From: Solirubrobacter ginsenosidimutans
Lineage (GTDB): Bacteria; Actinomycetota; Thermoleophilia; Solirubrobacterales; Solirubrobacteraceae
Length of the DNA stretch: 64,000 nt
NCBI RefSeq assembly: GCF_027587205.1
Contig: NZ_JAPDOD010000003.1
Span: forward strand, 310,001 to 374,000
Direction of reading: 5' to 3'
Every line of letters starts with the position of its first letter. The stretch's first letter is position 1. Below are positions 24,720 to 33,993 of the stretch, one piece after another. The notes beneath the pieces were generated by a model. The model saw only the letters and a program-made list of their open reading frames with translations. It was not told where the DNA came from and did not search any database. A program made the position numbers and the translations under genes.

Positions 24720-26759
24720 ATGGTGCCTGACCGCATGGATGATTCGCCGGTAACCCGTCCGGTCCGCTGGGCCGTGCTTGGTCCGGGCAATATCGCCCGG
24801 CGCTTTGCCGCCCAGCTCCCGCACAGCGAGAGCGGCACGCTCGCAGGCGTCGGCAGCTCGGATCCTGATCGCGCCCGCGCCTTCGCCAATGAGTACGGGC
24901 TGGGTGCCGATGCGGTGATCGGGACCTATGACGCCGTTCTGGATTCCGCGGCCATCGATGCGGTCTACGTCTCGACCGTGCACACGACCCACGCCGCCCT
25001 GACCGTCCGTGCACTGCGCGCGGGCAAGCACGTGTTGTGCGAGAAGCCGTTGGCGCCCAACCACGGGCAGGTGATGACCATGGTCGACGTCGCCCGCGAG
25101 GCGGGTCGCTGCCTGGTCGAGGCGTACATGTACCGCTTCCATCCGCAGACACGGGACGTGCTGAGACTCGTCGCCGAGCGCGTGATCGGGGACCTGGTGC
25201 ACATCGATGCCAGCTTCGCGTTCCACAGCGGGAGCGTCGAGGGGCGGCTCTTCGATCCTGAGACCGCCGGCGGCGGCATCCTCGATGTCGGCGGCTATCC
25301 GGTCTCCTACGCCCGCGCGATCGCGGGCGCAGCGGCGGGCAAGCCGTTCGTGGAGCCGACCGAGGTCTCCGCCGACGGCGTCATCGGCGCCACCGGGGTG
25401 GACGAGTGGACCGTCGGCCGGCTCACGTTCCCTGACGGCGTTACGGCCTCAGTTCGAGCCGGAGTACGTCTGCAGGACGCCAACACCGTCACCATCTACG
25501 GCAGCGCGGGCATGATCCACATCGCCGACCCGTGGACGCTGTCCTCCGACCCGGAGGTGACCGTCACCTCGGTCGGCCAGGAGCCGCAGGTCCGGAGCTA
25601 TCCCGGTGCGTTCCCGTACGCCCTTGAGGCCGACGGCCTGGCCCGCGCCTGCGCCGAGAACCCGGCGGCCGGTCCGAACGAGATGCGTCTGGACGACAGC
25701 CTGGGCAATGCCCGCGCGCTGGACAAGTGGCGAGCTGAGATCGGCCTGGTGTATCCGTTCGAGGCCGACGACGCGAACCTTCCGACGGTTTCCGGTGAGC
25801 CGTTGAGGTTCAACACGTCCCAGCCTGGATCGGCGACGCCACCGATGTTGTACGGCACGATCGCCGGACTGGACAAGAAGCTGTCCCGGCTGGTGATGGG
25901 GTGCGACAACCAGCCCGATCTGCCGCACGCCTCGGCGATCTTCGACCACTTCTACAGCCTGGGCGGGAACGCGTTCGACACCGGCTATGTCTACGGCGGC
26001 GGGCGATATGAACGGCTGTTCGGGCAATGGATGGCCAACCGCGGCGTTCGCGAGGACGTCGTCGTGATCGTCAAGGGCGCCCACACGCCGCATTGCGACC
26101 CCGAGTCGCTGGTCTCACAGCTGATGGAATCGCTGGAACGCCAGCAGTCCGAGTATGCCGACATCTACATGATGCACCGGGACAACCCGGATATCCCGGT
26201 CGGCGAGTTCGTCGACGTGCTCGATCAGCAGCATCGCGCCGGGCGGATCAAGGTCATCGGCGTCTCGAACTGGACCCGGGAGCGCTTCGAGGAGGCCAAC
26301 GCCTACGCGCGGGCCAACGGGAGACAGGGGCTGGCCGTGCTCAGCAACCACTTCGGCCTGGCCGAGGCGTACGACGTGCCGTGGACCGGCTGCCGGCACG
26401 TCACCGACGCGGCGTCCAAGCAGTGGCTGACCGAGGCGCAGATTCCGCTGCTCCCATGGTCGTCGCAGGCCCGCGGCTTCTTCGCCCGCCCCGCCAACCC
26501 GGACGACCGCAGCGACCCGGACCTGGTCCGGTGCTACTACAGCGACGCAAACTTCGAGCGACTGCGCCGGGCGGAGAAGCTCGGGGCCGAGCTCGGGGTG
26601 CCGGCCACCGCGATCGCTCTGGCCTTCGTCCTGAGTCAGCCCTTCCCGACCTTCCCGCTCTTCGGGCCGCGGTCGATTGCTGAGACCCGGTCCTCGGTGC
26701 AGGGGCTCGGGGTCGAGCTGACCGAAGCTCACGTGGCCTGGCTCGACCTGAAGCAGTAG
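24720..26759 (+). CDS. Fusion of Gfo/Idh/MocA oxidoreductase and aldo/keto reductase
   Basis: 679 residues; GAGGAG six bases before the ATG at 24720 supports this start. Residues about 15-350 are a Gfo/Idh/MocA dehydrogenase (AVLGPGNIARRFA, CEKPLAPN with the catalytic-site Lys). From about residue 370 an aldo/keto reductase follows with FDTGYVYGGG (Asp and Tyr), VIVKGAH (Lys) and MMHRDNP (His), the full catalytic tetrad. Both halves therefore look active. A bifunctional enzyme could pass a carbonyl sugar from one NAD(P) site to the other. Its place directly after a two-component pair and beside a sugar-binding lipoprotein suggests sugar or sugar-acid metabolism. It ends ten bases from the convergent CHASE-kinase gene. 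Confidence 0.9.
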   Translation: MVPDRMDDSPVTRPVRWAVLGPGNIARRFAAQLPHSESGTLAGVGSSDPDRARAFANEYGLGADAVIGTYDAVLDSAAIDAVYVSTVHTTHAALTVRALRAGKHVLCEKPLAPNHGQVMTMVDVAREAGRCLVEAYMYRFHPQTRDVLRLVAERVIGDLVHIDASFAFHSGSVEGRLFDPETAGGGILDVGGYPVSYARAIAGAAAGKPFVEPTEVSADGVIGATGVDEWTVGRLTFPDGVTASVRAGVRLQDANTVTIYGSAGMIHIADPWTLSSDPEVTVTSVGQEPQVRSYPGAFPYALEADGLARACAENPAAGPNEMRLDDSLGNARALDKWRAEIGLVYPFEADDANLPTVSGEPLRFNTSQPGSATPPMLYGTIAGLDKKLSRLVMGCDNQPDLPHASAIFDHFYSLGGNAFDTGYVYGGGRYERLFGQWMANRGVREDVVVIVKGAHTPHCDPESLVSQLMESLERQQSEYADIYMMHRDNPDIPVGEFVDVLDQQHRAGRIKVIGVSNWTRERFEEANAYARANGRQGLAVLSNHFGLAEAYDVPWTGCRHVTDAASKQWLTEAQIPLLPWSSQARGFFARPANPDDRSDPDLVRCYYSDANFERLRRAEKLGAELGVPATAIALAFVLSQPFPTFPLFGPRSIAETRSSVQGLGVELTEAHVAWLDLKQ

Positions 26760-26769
26760 CGATCGAGTC

Positions 26770-29565
26770 CTATCCGGTGGACAGTGGCAGCTCGGCTGTG
26801 AGCAGCGTGCCGCCGCCGGCCGGACGCTCGAGCTCGAGCCGCCCCCCGAGCGCCGTCACTCGGTCGGCGATCCCCACCAGGCCGTGACCACCTGGATCGG
26901 CGCCTCCGATGCCGTCGTCGCGAACGGCGACATGGAGCATCCCGCCCTCGACGGACACCGTGACATCGGCGTGGCTGGCGCGGGCGTGCTTGACCACGTT
27001 GGTGAGCGCCTCGGCGACGATGAAGTACGCGCTGGCCTCGATTTCCCGAGGCAGCCGCTCGCTCGAGACGTGGATATCGACGGGGAGGTCGAGTCTCGAG
27101 ACGAACGCGCGAACGCCGGCGTCCAGCCCGCCGCGGGTCAGCACCGTGGGCAGGATCCCGTGCGCCAGTTCGCGCAGCTCGGCTGTGGCGCGCTCCGCGG
27201 AGCTCAATGCGTCCGCCACGTACGTCTCCGCCTCGCGCGGGGTCTCGCGCAGCGCCTGCTGAGCGAGCTTCAGCGTCAGCACCGTCTCGATGAGCCGCTG
27301 CTGGGCACCGTCGTGCAGGTCGCGCACGACGCGCCTGCGTGCATCGTCGCCCGCGGTGAGCACGCGGGCGCGCGAGGCGGTGAGCTGGTCGCGGTTGTCA
27401 GCGTTGGCGATCGCGGTGGCGAGCAGCTCGGCGAACCTGGCCAGCCGCTCCTCGGTGTCGTCGCGTGCCGCCTCGCGAACCGCCCACAGCGCGACCAGGG
27501 CGCCCCACGTACGGCCGTCCACGACGATGGGCGCCGCGACCACCGATTCCATGCCGGCTCGGCGTGCGATGTCGCCGTTCGCCTCGGCGAGATCGACCGG
27601 GCGCGTGGTTCGTCCCGTGCTCATCGGCGTCGACTGGGCGACACCGTGTTGAGCGACGACCGTGAGCCGATCGCCGTCATCCCGCGCCAGCGATACCGCC
27701 GAGGCTCCCAAGAGCCCCGCGACCTCCCCGGTCACGGCGTCGAAGACCGCGTTCGGAGCGACGCCCTGCGCGACCAGCGTGGCGACGCGCCGCAGCGCCG
27801 CCTGCTCGTCGACCAAGCGCGTCACCTCGGCCCGGGCCTCGGCGTTGGCGATCGCCGTGGCCATCAGCTCGGTGAACTGGCCGATGCGGGATTCCGTCTC
27901 CAACGGCAAGGGCTCCTCCCCGCTCGTCCCTGTGATCATCGCCCCCCAGAGCCGGCCTTCCACCATGATGGGCGCGGCCACGGCACAGCGGAGGCCGGCA
28001 GGGCGGATGGCGTCCGCGATCGGGCCGGTCGCCTTTGCGTAGTCGTCGATCCGGGCCGACCGCCCTGTCCGGAAGACGAGCGAGGCGGCATTGTCGCCAC
28101 CCAGCGGCTGGCGTGAGCCGGCCGGAAAGGCGACCTTGAACGTCCCCGAGCTGGCCATCACGACCTGGTGGCGGCCGCCCTCGTAGCGCACCATCCCGAT
28201 GTCCTCGGTGCCGAACAGCTGCGCGCACTCCGCCGCGATCGCGGTGAAGAGCTCGGCATGGGACGCCTCGCGTGCGACGAGGGTTGCCACCCGGCGCAGT
28301 GCCGCCTGCTCGTCTGCGAGTCGCTTGACCTCTGCCTCGGCCTCGCGGCGCTCGGTCACGTCGCGAGCGACGGTGTACATCAAGCGCTGCTCGACATCTG
28401 GCGTCGTCGTCCAGTTGAGCACCCTGACCGAGCCGTCCTTGCGGACGTACCGGTTCTCGAACGACGCCGTCGGCTTGCCCTGAGCAATGGTGTCGGCTTC
28501 CGTCGCGGTGCTGTCCCGATCGGCCGGATGGACGAGGTCGATGTACGGGCGCGCGAGGAGCTCTTCCTCCGTGTAGCCGAGAATCTCCTCGGCGGCCGGG
28601 TTGACACGCGTGAACCGTCCGTCGAAGTCGGCGACCGCGATCAGATCCTGTGACATCGTGAAGATCCGGTCAAGCTCCTCCTGCGCTCTGGCTCGTCGCG
28701 CCGCGTTGAGCGCGAGCGCACCGCCGAGGGCGACGACGAGCAGGCCGCCGGCGAGGATGACCCACGGCAGGACCGCCGCAGCACCCTGGACCGCCTCCCG
28801 CGGCACGACGACGGTGAATCGCTGACCTGCTGCCGTAAAGGACTTGGCGGACGTATCGCCGTGCTCTTCGACCTGGCCCGCGGTCGTGACCTGCACCGCC
28901 GGGACGCCTGTGGCTGCCGCACGCAGTCCGGAGGCCGAGACGAAGGTCACGGCGTACCCCGGGCGGAGGACCTTCCCGGCGAGATTGGGCGCCGGCGCGA
29001 CGAGAAAGAGCCCGCTGGTGCCGGTTCTCGAGGATGCCATCGGGGTCGCGACCACGCCGTTGAGGCGGGTTGCCCGACTGAGTGCCGCGGCAAGCCCGGA
29101 CGCGCCGCTCAGATCGATCCCGGGCAGGGCCATCGGAGGAAAGCCCGTGACCAGCGTCGCCGGCAGATAGGAGGAGCGCGACCCGACGGGCACCACGCCG
29201 TAGCGCACGTCGGCCGTCACGATGGACTGCCCGATCCGTCGCTCGTACGCCGCACGCTCCGTATCGGGGACCCGCTCGACCCACGCGGCGGCGGGGAGAC
29301 GCGCCGAGCCCAGCCACCGCAGTGCGTTTCTCGCGAATTGGTCGCTCGTGACGCCGGTACTCCTCGCATCCAGCATGAACCGGCGCAGACTCTCGGTAAG
29401 GGCTGCGGCCTGGGCGATGCGGCCATGGATCTGCACAGCGGCGACCTCGGCGCGACGGTCGGAGTCGCGTCGCACGTCGCGCTCGGCGAGCACGCGGGCG
29501 ATGATGGAACCCACGACGGTCAGCGCGAGGAACAGCGCTACTCGTGCGATGTGTCGCGGCTGCAT
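26770..29565 (-). CDS. CHASE-PAS-GAF membrane sensor histidine kinase (HisKA_3 type)
   Basis: 931 residues from the ATG at 29565; the longer open frame upstream runs through the divergent binding-protein gene and is not used. Membrane segments near residues 8-26 and 250-275 enclose an extracellular CHASE domain of about 220 residues. A PAS domain follows (about 285-400, ending YTVARDVTERREAE), then two GAF domains with the same ADEQAALRRVATLVA lead helix as in the four-GAF kinase. The core has VVRDLHDGAQQRL, an N-box EALTNVVKHA and a G-box GHGLVGIADRV. CHASE domains bind small external ligands. No receiver gene adjoins it except the lone receiver at 24330. It diverges from the sugar-binding lipoprotein gene, a possible ligand carrier. 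Confidence 0.92.
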   Translation of the reverse strand: MQPRHIARVALFLALTVVGSIIARVLAERDVRRDSDRRAEVAAVQIHGRIAQAAALTESLRRFMLDARSTGVTSDQFARNALRWLGSARLPAAAWVERVPDTERAAYERRIGQSIVTADVRYGVVPVGSRSSYLPATLVTGFPPMALPGIDLSGASGLAAALSRATRLNGVVATPMASSRTGTSGLFLVAPAPNLAGKVLRPGYAVTFVSASGLRAAATGVPAVQVTTAGQVEEHGDTSAKSFTAAGQRFTVVVPREAVQGAAAVLPWVILAGGLLVVALGGALALNAARRARAQEELDRIFTMSQDLIAVADFDGRFTRVNPAAEEILGYTEEELLARPYIDLVHPADRDSTATEADTIAQGKPTASFENRYVRKDGSVRVLNWTTTPDVEQRLMYTVARDVTERREAEAEVKRLADEQAALRRVATLVAREASHAELFTAIAAECAQLFGTEDIGMVRYEGGRHQVVMASSGTFKVAFPAGSRQPLGGDNAASLVFRTGRSARIDDYAKATGPIADAIRPAGLRCAVAAPIMVEGRLWGAMITGTSGEEPLPLETESRIGQFTELMATAIANAEARAEVTRLVDEQAALRRVATLVAQGVAPNAVFDAVTGEVAGLLGASAVSLARDDGDRLTVVAQHGVAQSTPMSTGRTTRPVDLAEANGDIARRAGMESVVAAPIVVDGRTWGALVALWAVREAARDDTEERLARFAELLATAIANADNRDQLTASRARVLTAGDDARRRVVRDLHDGAQQRLIETVLTLKLAQQALRETPREAETYVADALSSAERATAELRELAHGILPTVLTRGGLDAGVRAFVSRLDLPVDIHVSSERLPREIEASAYFIVAEALTNVVKHARASHADVTVSVEGGMLHVAVRDDGIGGADPGGHGLVGIADRVTALGGRLELERPAGGGTLLTAELPLSTG

Positions 29566-29609
29566 GGCCAGACCTGACTTGATGCGGCTGGATTCTCCTC
29601 CGTCGCAAA

Positions 29610-29640
29610 GCCGGCGGCAAGGCGTGCACTTGACGCCGGC
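29610..29640. promoter_or_regulatory. Inverted repeat between the CHASE kinase and binding-protein genes
   Basis: GCCGGCG (29610-29616) and its complement CGCCGGC (29634-29640), centres 24 bases apart, sit in the 105-base divergent intergenic region. This is a candidate regulator site serving either gene; chance is possible in such GC-rich DNA. Confidence 0.35.
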
Positions 29641-29670
29641 GGACAGCGATGCGTTCATAGAGGGAGTGCG

Positions 29671-30816
29671 ATGAGTGAGATCGGCGGCCCGAGAGATTCG
29701 TCGTGCAGCCTCGACCGCCGGGGCTTCCTGCAGCGCCTGGGTCACGGCGCACTTGGCATTGGCCTGGCTGGGGCGATGCCGACCGTGCTCGCCGCATGTG
29801 GCGGCGAAGCGCAGCCGGCGGTCGAGATCGGCGCCGACCCCATGGCGGAGGTGTTGCTCGGCACGTCGATCCGCAGCCTCTCGAACCCGTATCACGCTCT
29901 GTGGAAGCAGGGCGGCGAGGACTTCGCGGCATCCGTCGACGCCGCCGACCGGATCCAGACCTTGCTCAGCGAGGGCGACAGCGCCAAGCAACTGCGGGAC
30001 ATGCGCGCGCTCATCGCCCGCGCCGGGAAGGGCAACGTCATCTTCAACGTCGATCCCAACGAGGCCAGCGACGCCCTGTCGATCGCGCGCTTGTGCGAGA
30101 GCTCGCGGTGCTACTTCGTCACGAGCTGGAACAAGGCCGACAACCTGCATCCCTGGAACTTCAAATACTGGGTCTCGCACATGTCGGCCGACGACGTGGA
30201 GATGGGCAAACAGGTCGCCGAGGCCCTTGTGCAGTGGATGGACGGGCACGGCAAGATCGGCGCCATCCTCGGCCTGCTCGGCAACACGTCCTCGAAGGGC
30301 CGGCTGCGCGGGCTCAAGCAGGTGCTCGACGACCACCCGGGAGTCGAGGTGGTCCAGCAGGACAACGCCGACTGGGAACCGGCGAAGGCGCAGAGGGTCG
30401 CCGAGTCGATGCTCGCCTCCCATCCCGACCTCAAAGGGATCTGGGCGGCGGACGACGGCATGGCCCTCGGCGCCCTCGAGGCGGTCAAGGCCAAGGGACG
30501 GGTCGACAAGGTCGGCGTGGTCGGCATCGCCGGGGTCGAGCAGGCCGTGCGCGCGGTGCTCGCCGGCGACATGGTGGGCACCGCCGGTATCGACGCCGTC
30601 GAGCAGGGCGGCCGCGGCCTGGCGATCGCCTGGCACGCGAAGTCCGGCGAGCTCGACGTGGCGTCGCTACCGCGCGAGCACCGCGAGTTCTACTTCGGCA
30701 CCACGCTGCTCACGAAGGACAACGCGCAGCGGTTCCTGGACACCGTCATCGCGGCCAAGGGCGACCGCGACTGGAACGACATCTGGGTCAATGTGACGGG
30801 ACCGATCCGCTACTGA
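29671..30816 (+). CDS. Sugar-binding lipoprotein (RbsB-like periplasmic-binding domain)
   Basis: 381 residues; GAGGGA precedes the ATG at 29671. Residues 13-43 form an export signal with DRRGFLQRLG (twin-arginine-like) and a lipobox LAAC, giving a lipid-anchored extracellular protein. The body is a type-1 periplasmic-binding fold (GTSIRSLSNPYHALW ... VIFNVDPNEASDA ... GIWAADDGMALGALEA ... GTAGIDAVEQGG) typical of ribose/xylose-type ABC binding proteins. No ABC genes adjoin it. The RbsC/RbsA pair at 6192-8695 lacks a binding protein and is the obvious candidate partner. Beside the CHASE kinase it could alternatively present ligand to that sensor. Confidence 0.9.
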   Translation: MSEIGGPRDSSCSLDRRGFLQRLGHGALGIGLAGAMPTVLAACGGEAQPAVEIGADPMAEVLLGTSIRSLSNPYHALWKQGGEDFAASVDAADRIQTLLSEGDSAKQLRDMRALIARAGKGNVIFNVDPNEASDALSIARLCESSRCYFVTSWNKADNLHPWNFKYWVSHMSADDVEMGKQVAEALVQWMDGHGKIGAILGLLGNTSSKGRLRGLKQVLDDHPGVEVVQQDNADWEPAKAQRVAESMLASHPDLKGIWAADDGMALGALEAVKAKGRVDKVGVVGIAGVEQAVRAVLAGDMVGTAGIDAVEQGGRGLAIAWHAKSGELDVASLPREHREFYFGTTLLTKDNAQRFLDTVIAAKGDRDWNDIWVNVTGPIRY

Positions 30817-30829
30817 TGGCCTGCCGAAC

Positions 30830-32008
30830 TCACACGAACTGCGCCGCCGCGTAGCCCGACGCCCACGCCCACTGGAAGTTGAAACCGCCCAAGTGGCCGC
30901 TGACGTCCAGCACCTCGCCGATGAAGTACAGGCCCCGGCTTTTCAGCGACTCCATGGTCTTGGACGACACTTCGCGGGTGTCGACGCCGCCGAGGGTGAC
31001 CTCGGCGGTGCGGTAGCCCTCGGTGCCGGCCGGCACCACTTGCCAGGCGCCGAGCGTGTCGGCGATGTTGCGCAGCTCCGCCGGGGTGTACTGCTTCATC
31101 GGCTTTGAAACGAACCAGTGTTCGGCCAGAAGGGCCGCCATCTTCTTGGTGAACACCTCGCCGAGCAGGGTCTTCAGCTCGCTGTTGGGGCGCGCGGCCT
31201 GCTGGCTTTGCAGCCACTCCAGGGCGTTGCGGTCGGGCAGCAGGTTGATTTCCACGGCATCCCCGGGGTGCCAGAACGAGGAGATCTGCAGGATGGCCGG
31301 GCCGCTGAGGCCGCGGTGGGTGAACAGGATGTTCTCGCGGAAGCTCTCGCCGTTGCAGCTGACCACGCAGTCCACCGACGTGCCGGACAGCTCGGTGCAC
31401 AACTCCTTGAGCTGGCCGGAGCTGGTGAACGGCACCAGGCCGGCGCGGGTGGAGAGCACGTTGTGGCCGAACTGGCGAGCGATCTCGTAGCCGAAGCCGG
31501 TGGCGCCCAGCGTCGGAACGGACAGGCCGCCGGTGGCGATCACCAGTGCCAACGTGGCGACGTGCCCGATATCCGTGCTCAGCAGGTATCCGGCCTCGGT
31601 CTTTTCGATCTGCCGCACCGCGGTGTCCAGGCGCAGGTCGACGCCGGCCAGCTCGCACTCTTCCAAGAGCATCTTGAGGATGTCCTTGGACTTGTTGTCG
31701 CAGAACAGCTGGCCCAGCTTCTTCTCGTGGTAGGGCACGCCGTGCTCGTCGACCATGGCGATGAAGTCCCACGGGGTGTACCGCGCCAGGGCCGACTTAC
31801 AGAAGTGCGGGTTCTGCGAGGCGAAGTTCGCCGGGTCCGTCCACATGTTGGTGAAGTTGCAGCGGCCGCCGCCGGACATGAGGATCTTCTTGCCCGCCTT
31901 GTTGGCGTGGTCGACGAGCAGCACCTGGCGTCCGCGTGCGGCGGCGGTCAGGGCACACATCAGACCGGCGGCACCTGCGCCGATGATCACAACGTCGGTA
32001 GAGCGCAC
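30830..32008 (-). CDS. YhiN/HI0933-type NAD(P)/FAD-dependent flavoprotein, probable horizontal transfer
   Basis: 392 residues. The start VVIIGAGAAGLMCALTAA is the FAD Rossmann fold and KKILMSGGGRCNFTN is the signature of the HI0933/YhiN/BaiN-like family; the end GEVLDVSGHLGGFNFQWAWASG is also family-specific. The wording of the protein (YTPWDFIAMV, HGVPYHEKKLGQLFC) is, as I recall it, close to Pseudomonas and related gammaproteobacterial homologues. A hand count over 31561-31740 gives about 62% GC, lower than sampled neighbours at about 70%. The gene lies alone between a convergent gene and the kup gene. The family's physiological substrate is uncertain. Confidence 0.9.
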   Translation of the reverse strand: MRSTDVVIIGAGAAGLMCALTAAARGRQVLLVDHANKAGKKILMSGGGRCNFTNMWTDPANFASQNPHFCKSALARYTPWDFIAMVDEHGVPYHEKKLGQLFCDNKSKDILKMLLEECELAGVDLRLDTAVRQIEKTEAGYLLSTDIGHVATLALVIATGGLSVPTLGATGFGYEIARQFGHNVLSTRAGLVPFTSSGQLKELCTELSGTSVDCVVSCNGESFRENILFTHRGLSGPAILQISSFWHPGDAVEINLLPDRNALEWLQSQQAARPNSELKTLLGEVFTKKMAALLAEHWFVSKPMKQYTPAELRNIADTLGAWQVVPAGTEGYRTAEVTLGGVDTREVSSKTMESLKSRGLYFIGEVLDVSGHLGGFNFQWAWASGYAAAQFV

Positions 32009-32082
32009 TCCACATCCTCGAGCACAATGAAGTTCCGGGGGAGATCCCGGCCCACAGGGTAAGGCTGTCGTCCTGCGGGGTC

Positions 32083-33993
32083 TCAGACGCTTGTACGGGC
32101 GCCCAGGATGACGACGCGATCGTCGGGGAGTGCGAAGTACTCCACCGGGTCAGCGGCGTTCCTGGCCGTGAGCACGAAGAGGCGCTTGCGCCATTGGCGC
32201 ATTCCCGGAGCCGGCGTGCGCTTCAGGCTCGTTCTCGACACGAAGTACAGCGGGTTGGCCACGTCGTCGACCAGTCCGTGACCGGCGGCGACGCACAGGC
32301 ACGCCGGGACGTCGACGCGATCCTTGAATCCGTAGCGGGCCGTGAGGCGCACGATGTGATCGTCGGGGCGACCGAGACTGTCGACGACGATGCGCTCGGC
32401 GATGGGCACGTGTGCGCGCTGCTCGGTGACGACCGCGAGGATGACGACCACCTCGTGGAGGGCGTGGAGGTGTTCGACGTGCTCGCGGAACGCCAGCGGC
32501 GCGGCGGCCTTGTCGGCGCTCAGGAAGACCGCCGTGCCTCGCAGGCGCAGCAACGGTGGCTGCAGCGTCGCCAAGGCGTCCACGTACGCCTGCAGCGGGC
32601 CGGTGTCGCGGGCGCGATTGGCGTTCAGGATCGCCACGCCGCGGTGCCAGGTCGTCATGACCGCGAACGCTCCGAGACCGATCGACAGCGGCAGCCACCC
32701 GCCGGCGATGAGCTTGTGAAGGTTGGCGGCAAAGAGCGTGACGTCGACGGTCAGGAGCACCGCGGCGACCGCGGCGGTTCGTCTCGCCGTCCAGCCCAAG
32801 GAGCGCCGTGCGATCACGAGGAACAGGACGCTGGTGATGACGAACGTCCCGGTCACGGCGAGGCCGTAGGCCGAAGCGAGGTGCTGAGCGGAGCCGAAGC
32901 CGAGCACGATGCCGACCACCGCTACGAACAGCAGCGTGTTGATCGCGGGTACGTAGACCTGGCCGATCTGATCGTCTGAGGTGTGCACGATCGACAAGCG
33001 CGGCAGATACCCGAGGTGGTAGGCCTCACGCGCCAGCGAGAACGTGCCGGAGATCAGCGCTTGTGACGCGATGACCGTCGCCGCCGTGGCCAGCACCACC
33101 AGCGGTGTTCGGCCCCAGTGCGGCGCCAACAGGTAGAACGGGCTCGCAACCGCCCCCGGCGTCTGCAGGATCAGTGACCCCTGGCCCAGGTAGTTCAGCG
33201 ACAAGGCGGGAAAGACCAGCCAGAACCAGGCGCGGCGGATCGCCGGGCGGCCGAAGTGGCCCATGTCGGCATACAGCGCCTCCGCGCCGGTCACGGCCAG
33301 CACCACCGCGCCGAGCGCGATGAACGCGATGCCCGGACGGCGGGCGAGGAACTCCAGGGCATAGGTCGGCGAGACCGCCCGCAGGATCGCCGGGTGTGCG
33401 GCCAGCTGGAGCGCCCCGAGGAGGCCGAGCACCGAGAACCACGTGGCCATCACCGGCCCGAAGCAGCGCCCCAGCATCGACGTCCCGAACCGCTGGACGG
33501 CGAACAACGCCGTGAGGATCACGAGCGCGATCGGCATCACCGCCGACTTGAGTCCCGGCGCGGCGATCTCGACGCCCTCGACCGCTGAGAGCACCGAGAT
33601 GGCCGGCGTGATCATTCCGTCGCCCAGGAACAGCGAGACGCCGAACAGCCCGGCTGCGACGAGGACGGCCCGAGACCACCGACCCGTCAGGCCGAGGCCA
33701 TGGACACGCGCGATCAACGCCATCATGCCGCCCTCGCCGTCGCTGTCCGCCCGCATCACGAACGTCACGTACTTCAGCGAGACGACCAGGGTCAGCGTCC
33801 ACACGACCAGCGACACCACGCCGTAGACATCCGCGGCGCTCGCGGACACCCTGCCGCTGGCGAATACGGCCTGCATCGTGTACAGCGGGCTGGTCCCGAT
33901 GTCACCGAACACCACGCCCAACGCTCCCAGCGTCAGCATGCCCCGGGCGGACCCGACGGGCGCCGCGGGGCGGCCGGGAGCGGTCGCCGCCAC
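32083..33993 (-). CDS. kup: Kup-family potassium transporter
   Basis: 636 residues from the GTG at 33993. The open frame continues upstream for about 100 Arg/Pro-rich residues that do not belong to the family, and no good ribosome site marks the start, so it is uncertain by a few codons. LGALGVVFGDIGTSPLYTM is the Kup/HAK/KT N-terminal signature. About twelve membrane segments follow, then a cytoplasmic C-terminal domain ending DRVVILGARTSV. It should take up potassium with protons. The preceding 320 bases contain no gene; I looked for a c-di-AMP riboswitch, common before potassium genes, and did not find its conserved core. Confidence 0.93.
   Translation of the reverse strand: MAATAPGRPAAPVGSARGMLTLGALGVVFGDIGTSPLYTMQAVFASGRVSASAADVYGVVSLVVWTLTLVVSLKYVTFVMRADSDGEGGMMALIARVHGLGLTGRWSRAVLVAAGLFGVSLFLGDGMITPAISVLSAVEGVEIAAPGLKSAVMPIALVILTALFAVQRFGTSMLGRCFGPVMATWFSVLGLLGALQLAAHPAILRAVSPTYALEFLARRPGIAFIALGAVVLAVTGAEALYADMGHFGRPAIRRAWFWLVFPALSLNYLGQGSLILQTPGAVASPFYLLAPHWGRTPLVVLATAATVIASQALISGTFSLAREAYHLGYLPRLSIVHTSDDQIGQVYVPAINTLLFVAVVGIVLGFGSAQHLASAYGLAVTGTFVITSVLFLVIARRSLGWTARRTAAVAAVLLTVDVTLFAANLHKLIAGGWLPLSIGLGAFAVMTTWHRGVAILNANRARDTGPLQAYVDALATLQPPLLRLRGTAVFLSADKAAAPLAFREHVEHLHALHEVVVILAVVTEQRAHVPIAERIVVDSLGRPDDHIVRLTARYGFKDRVDVPACLCVAAGHGLVDDVANPLYFVSRTSLKRTPAPGMRQWRKRLFVLTARNAADPVEYFALPDDRVVILGARTSV

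Noticed and set aside
29566..30636. N-terminal extension of the CHASE kinase up to 1288 residues
   Set aside because: It would overlap the whole sugar-binding lipoprotein gene on the other strand. The extension has no domain, and a membrane segment typical of a true start follows the ATG at 29565.
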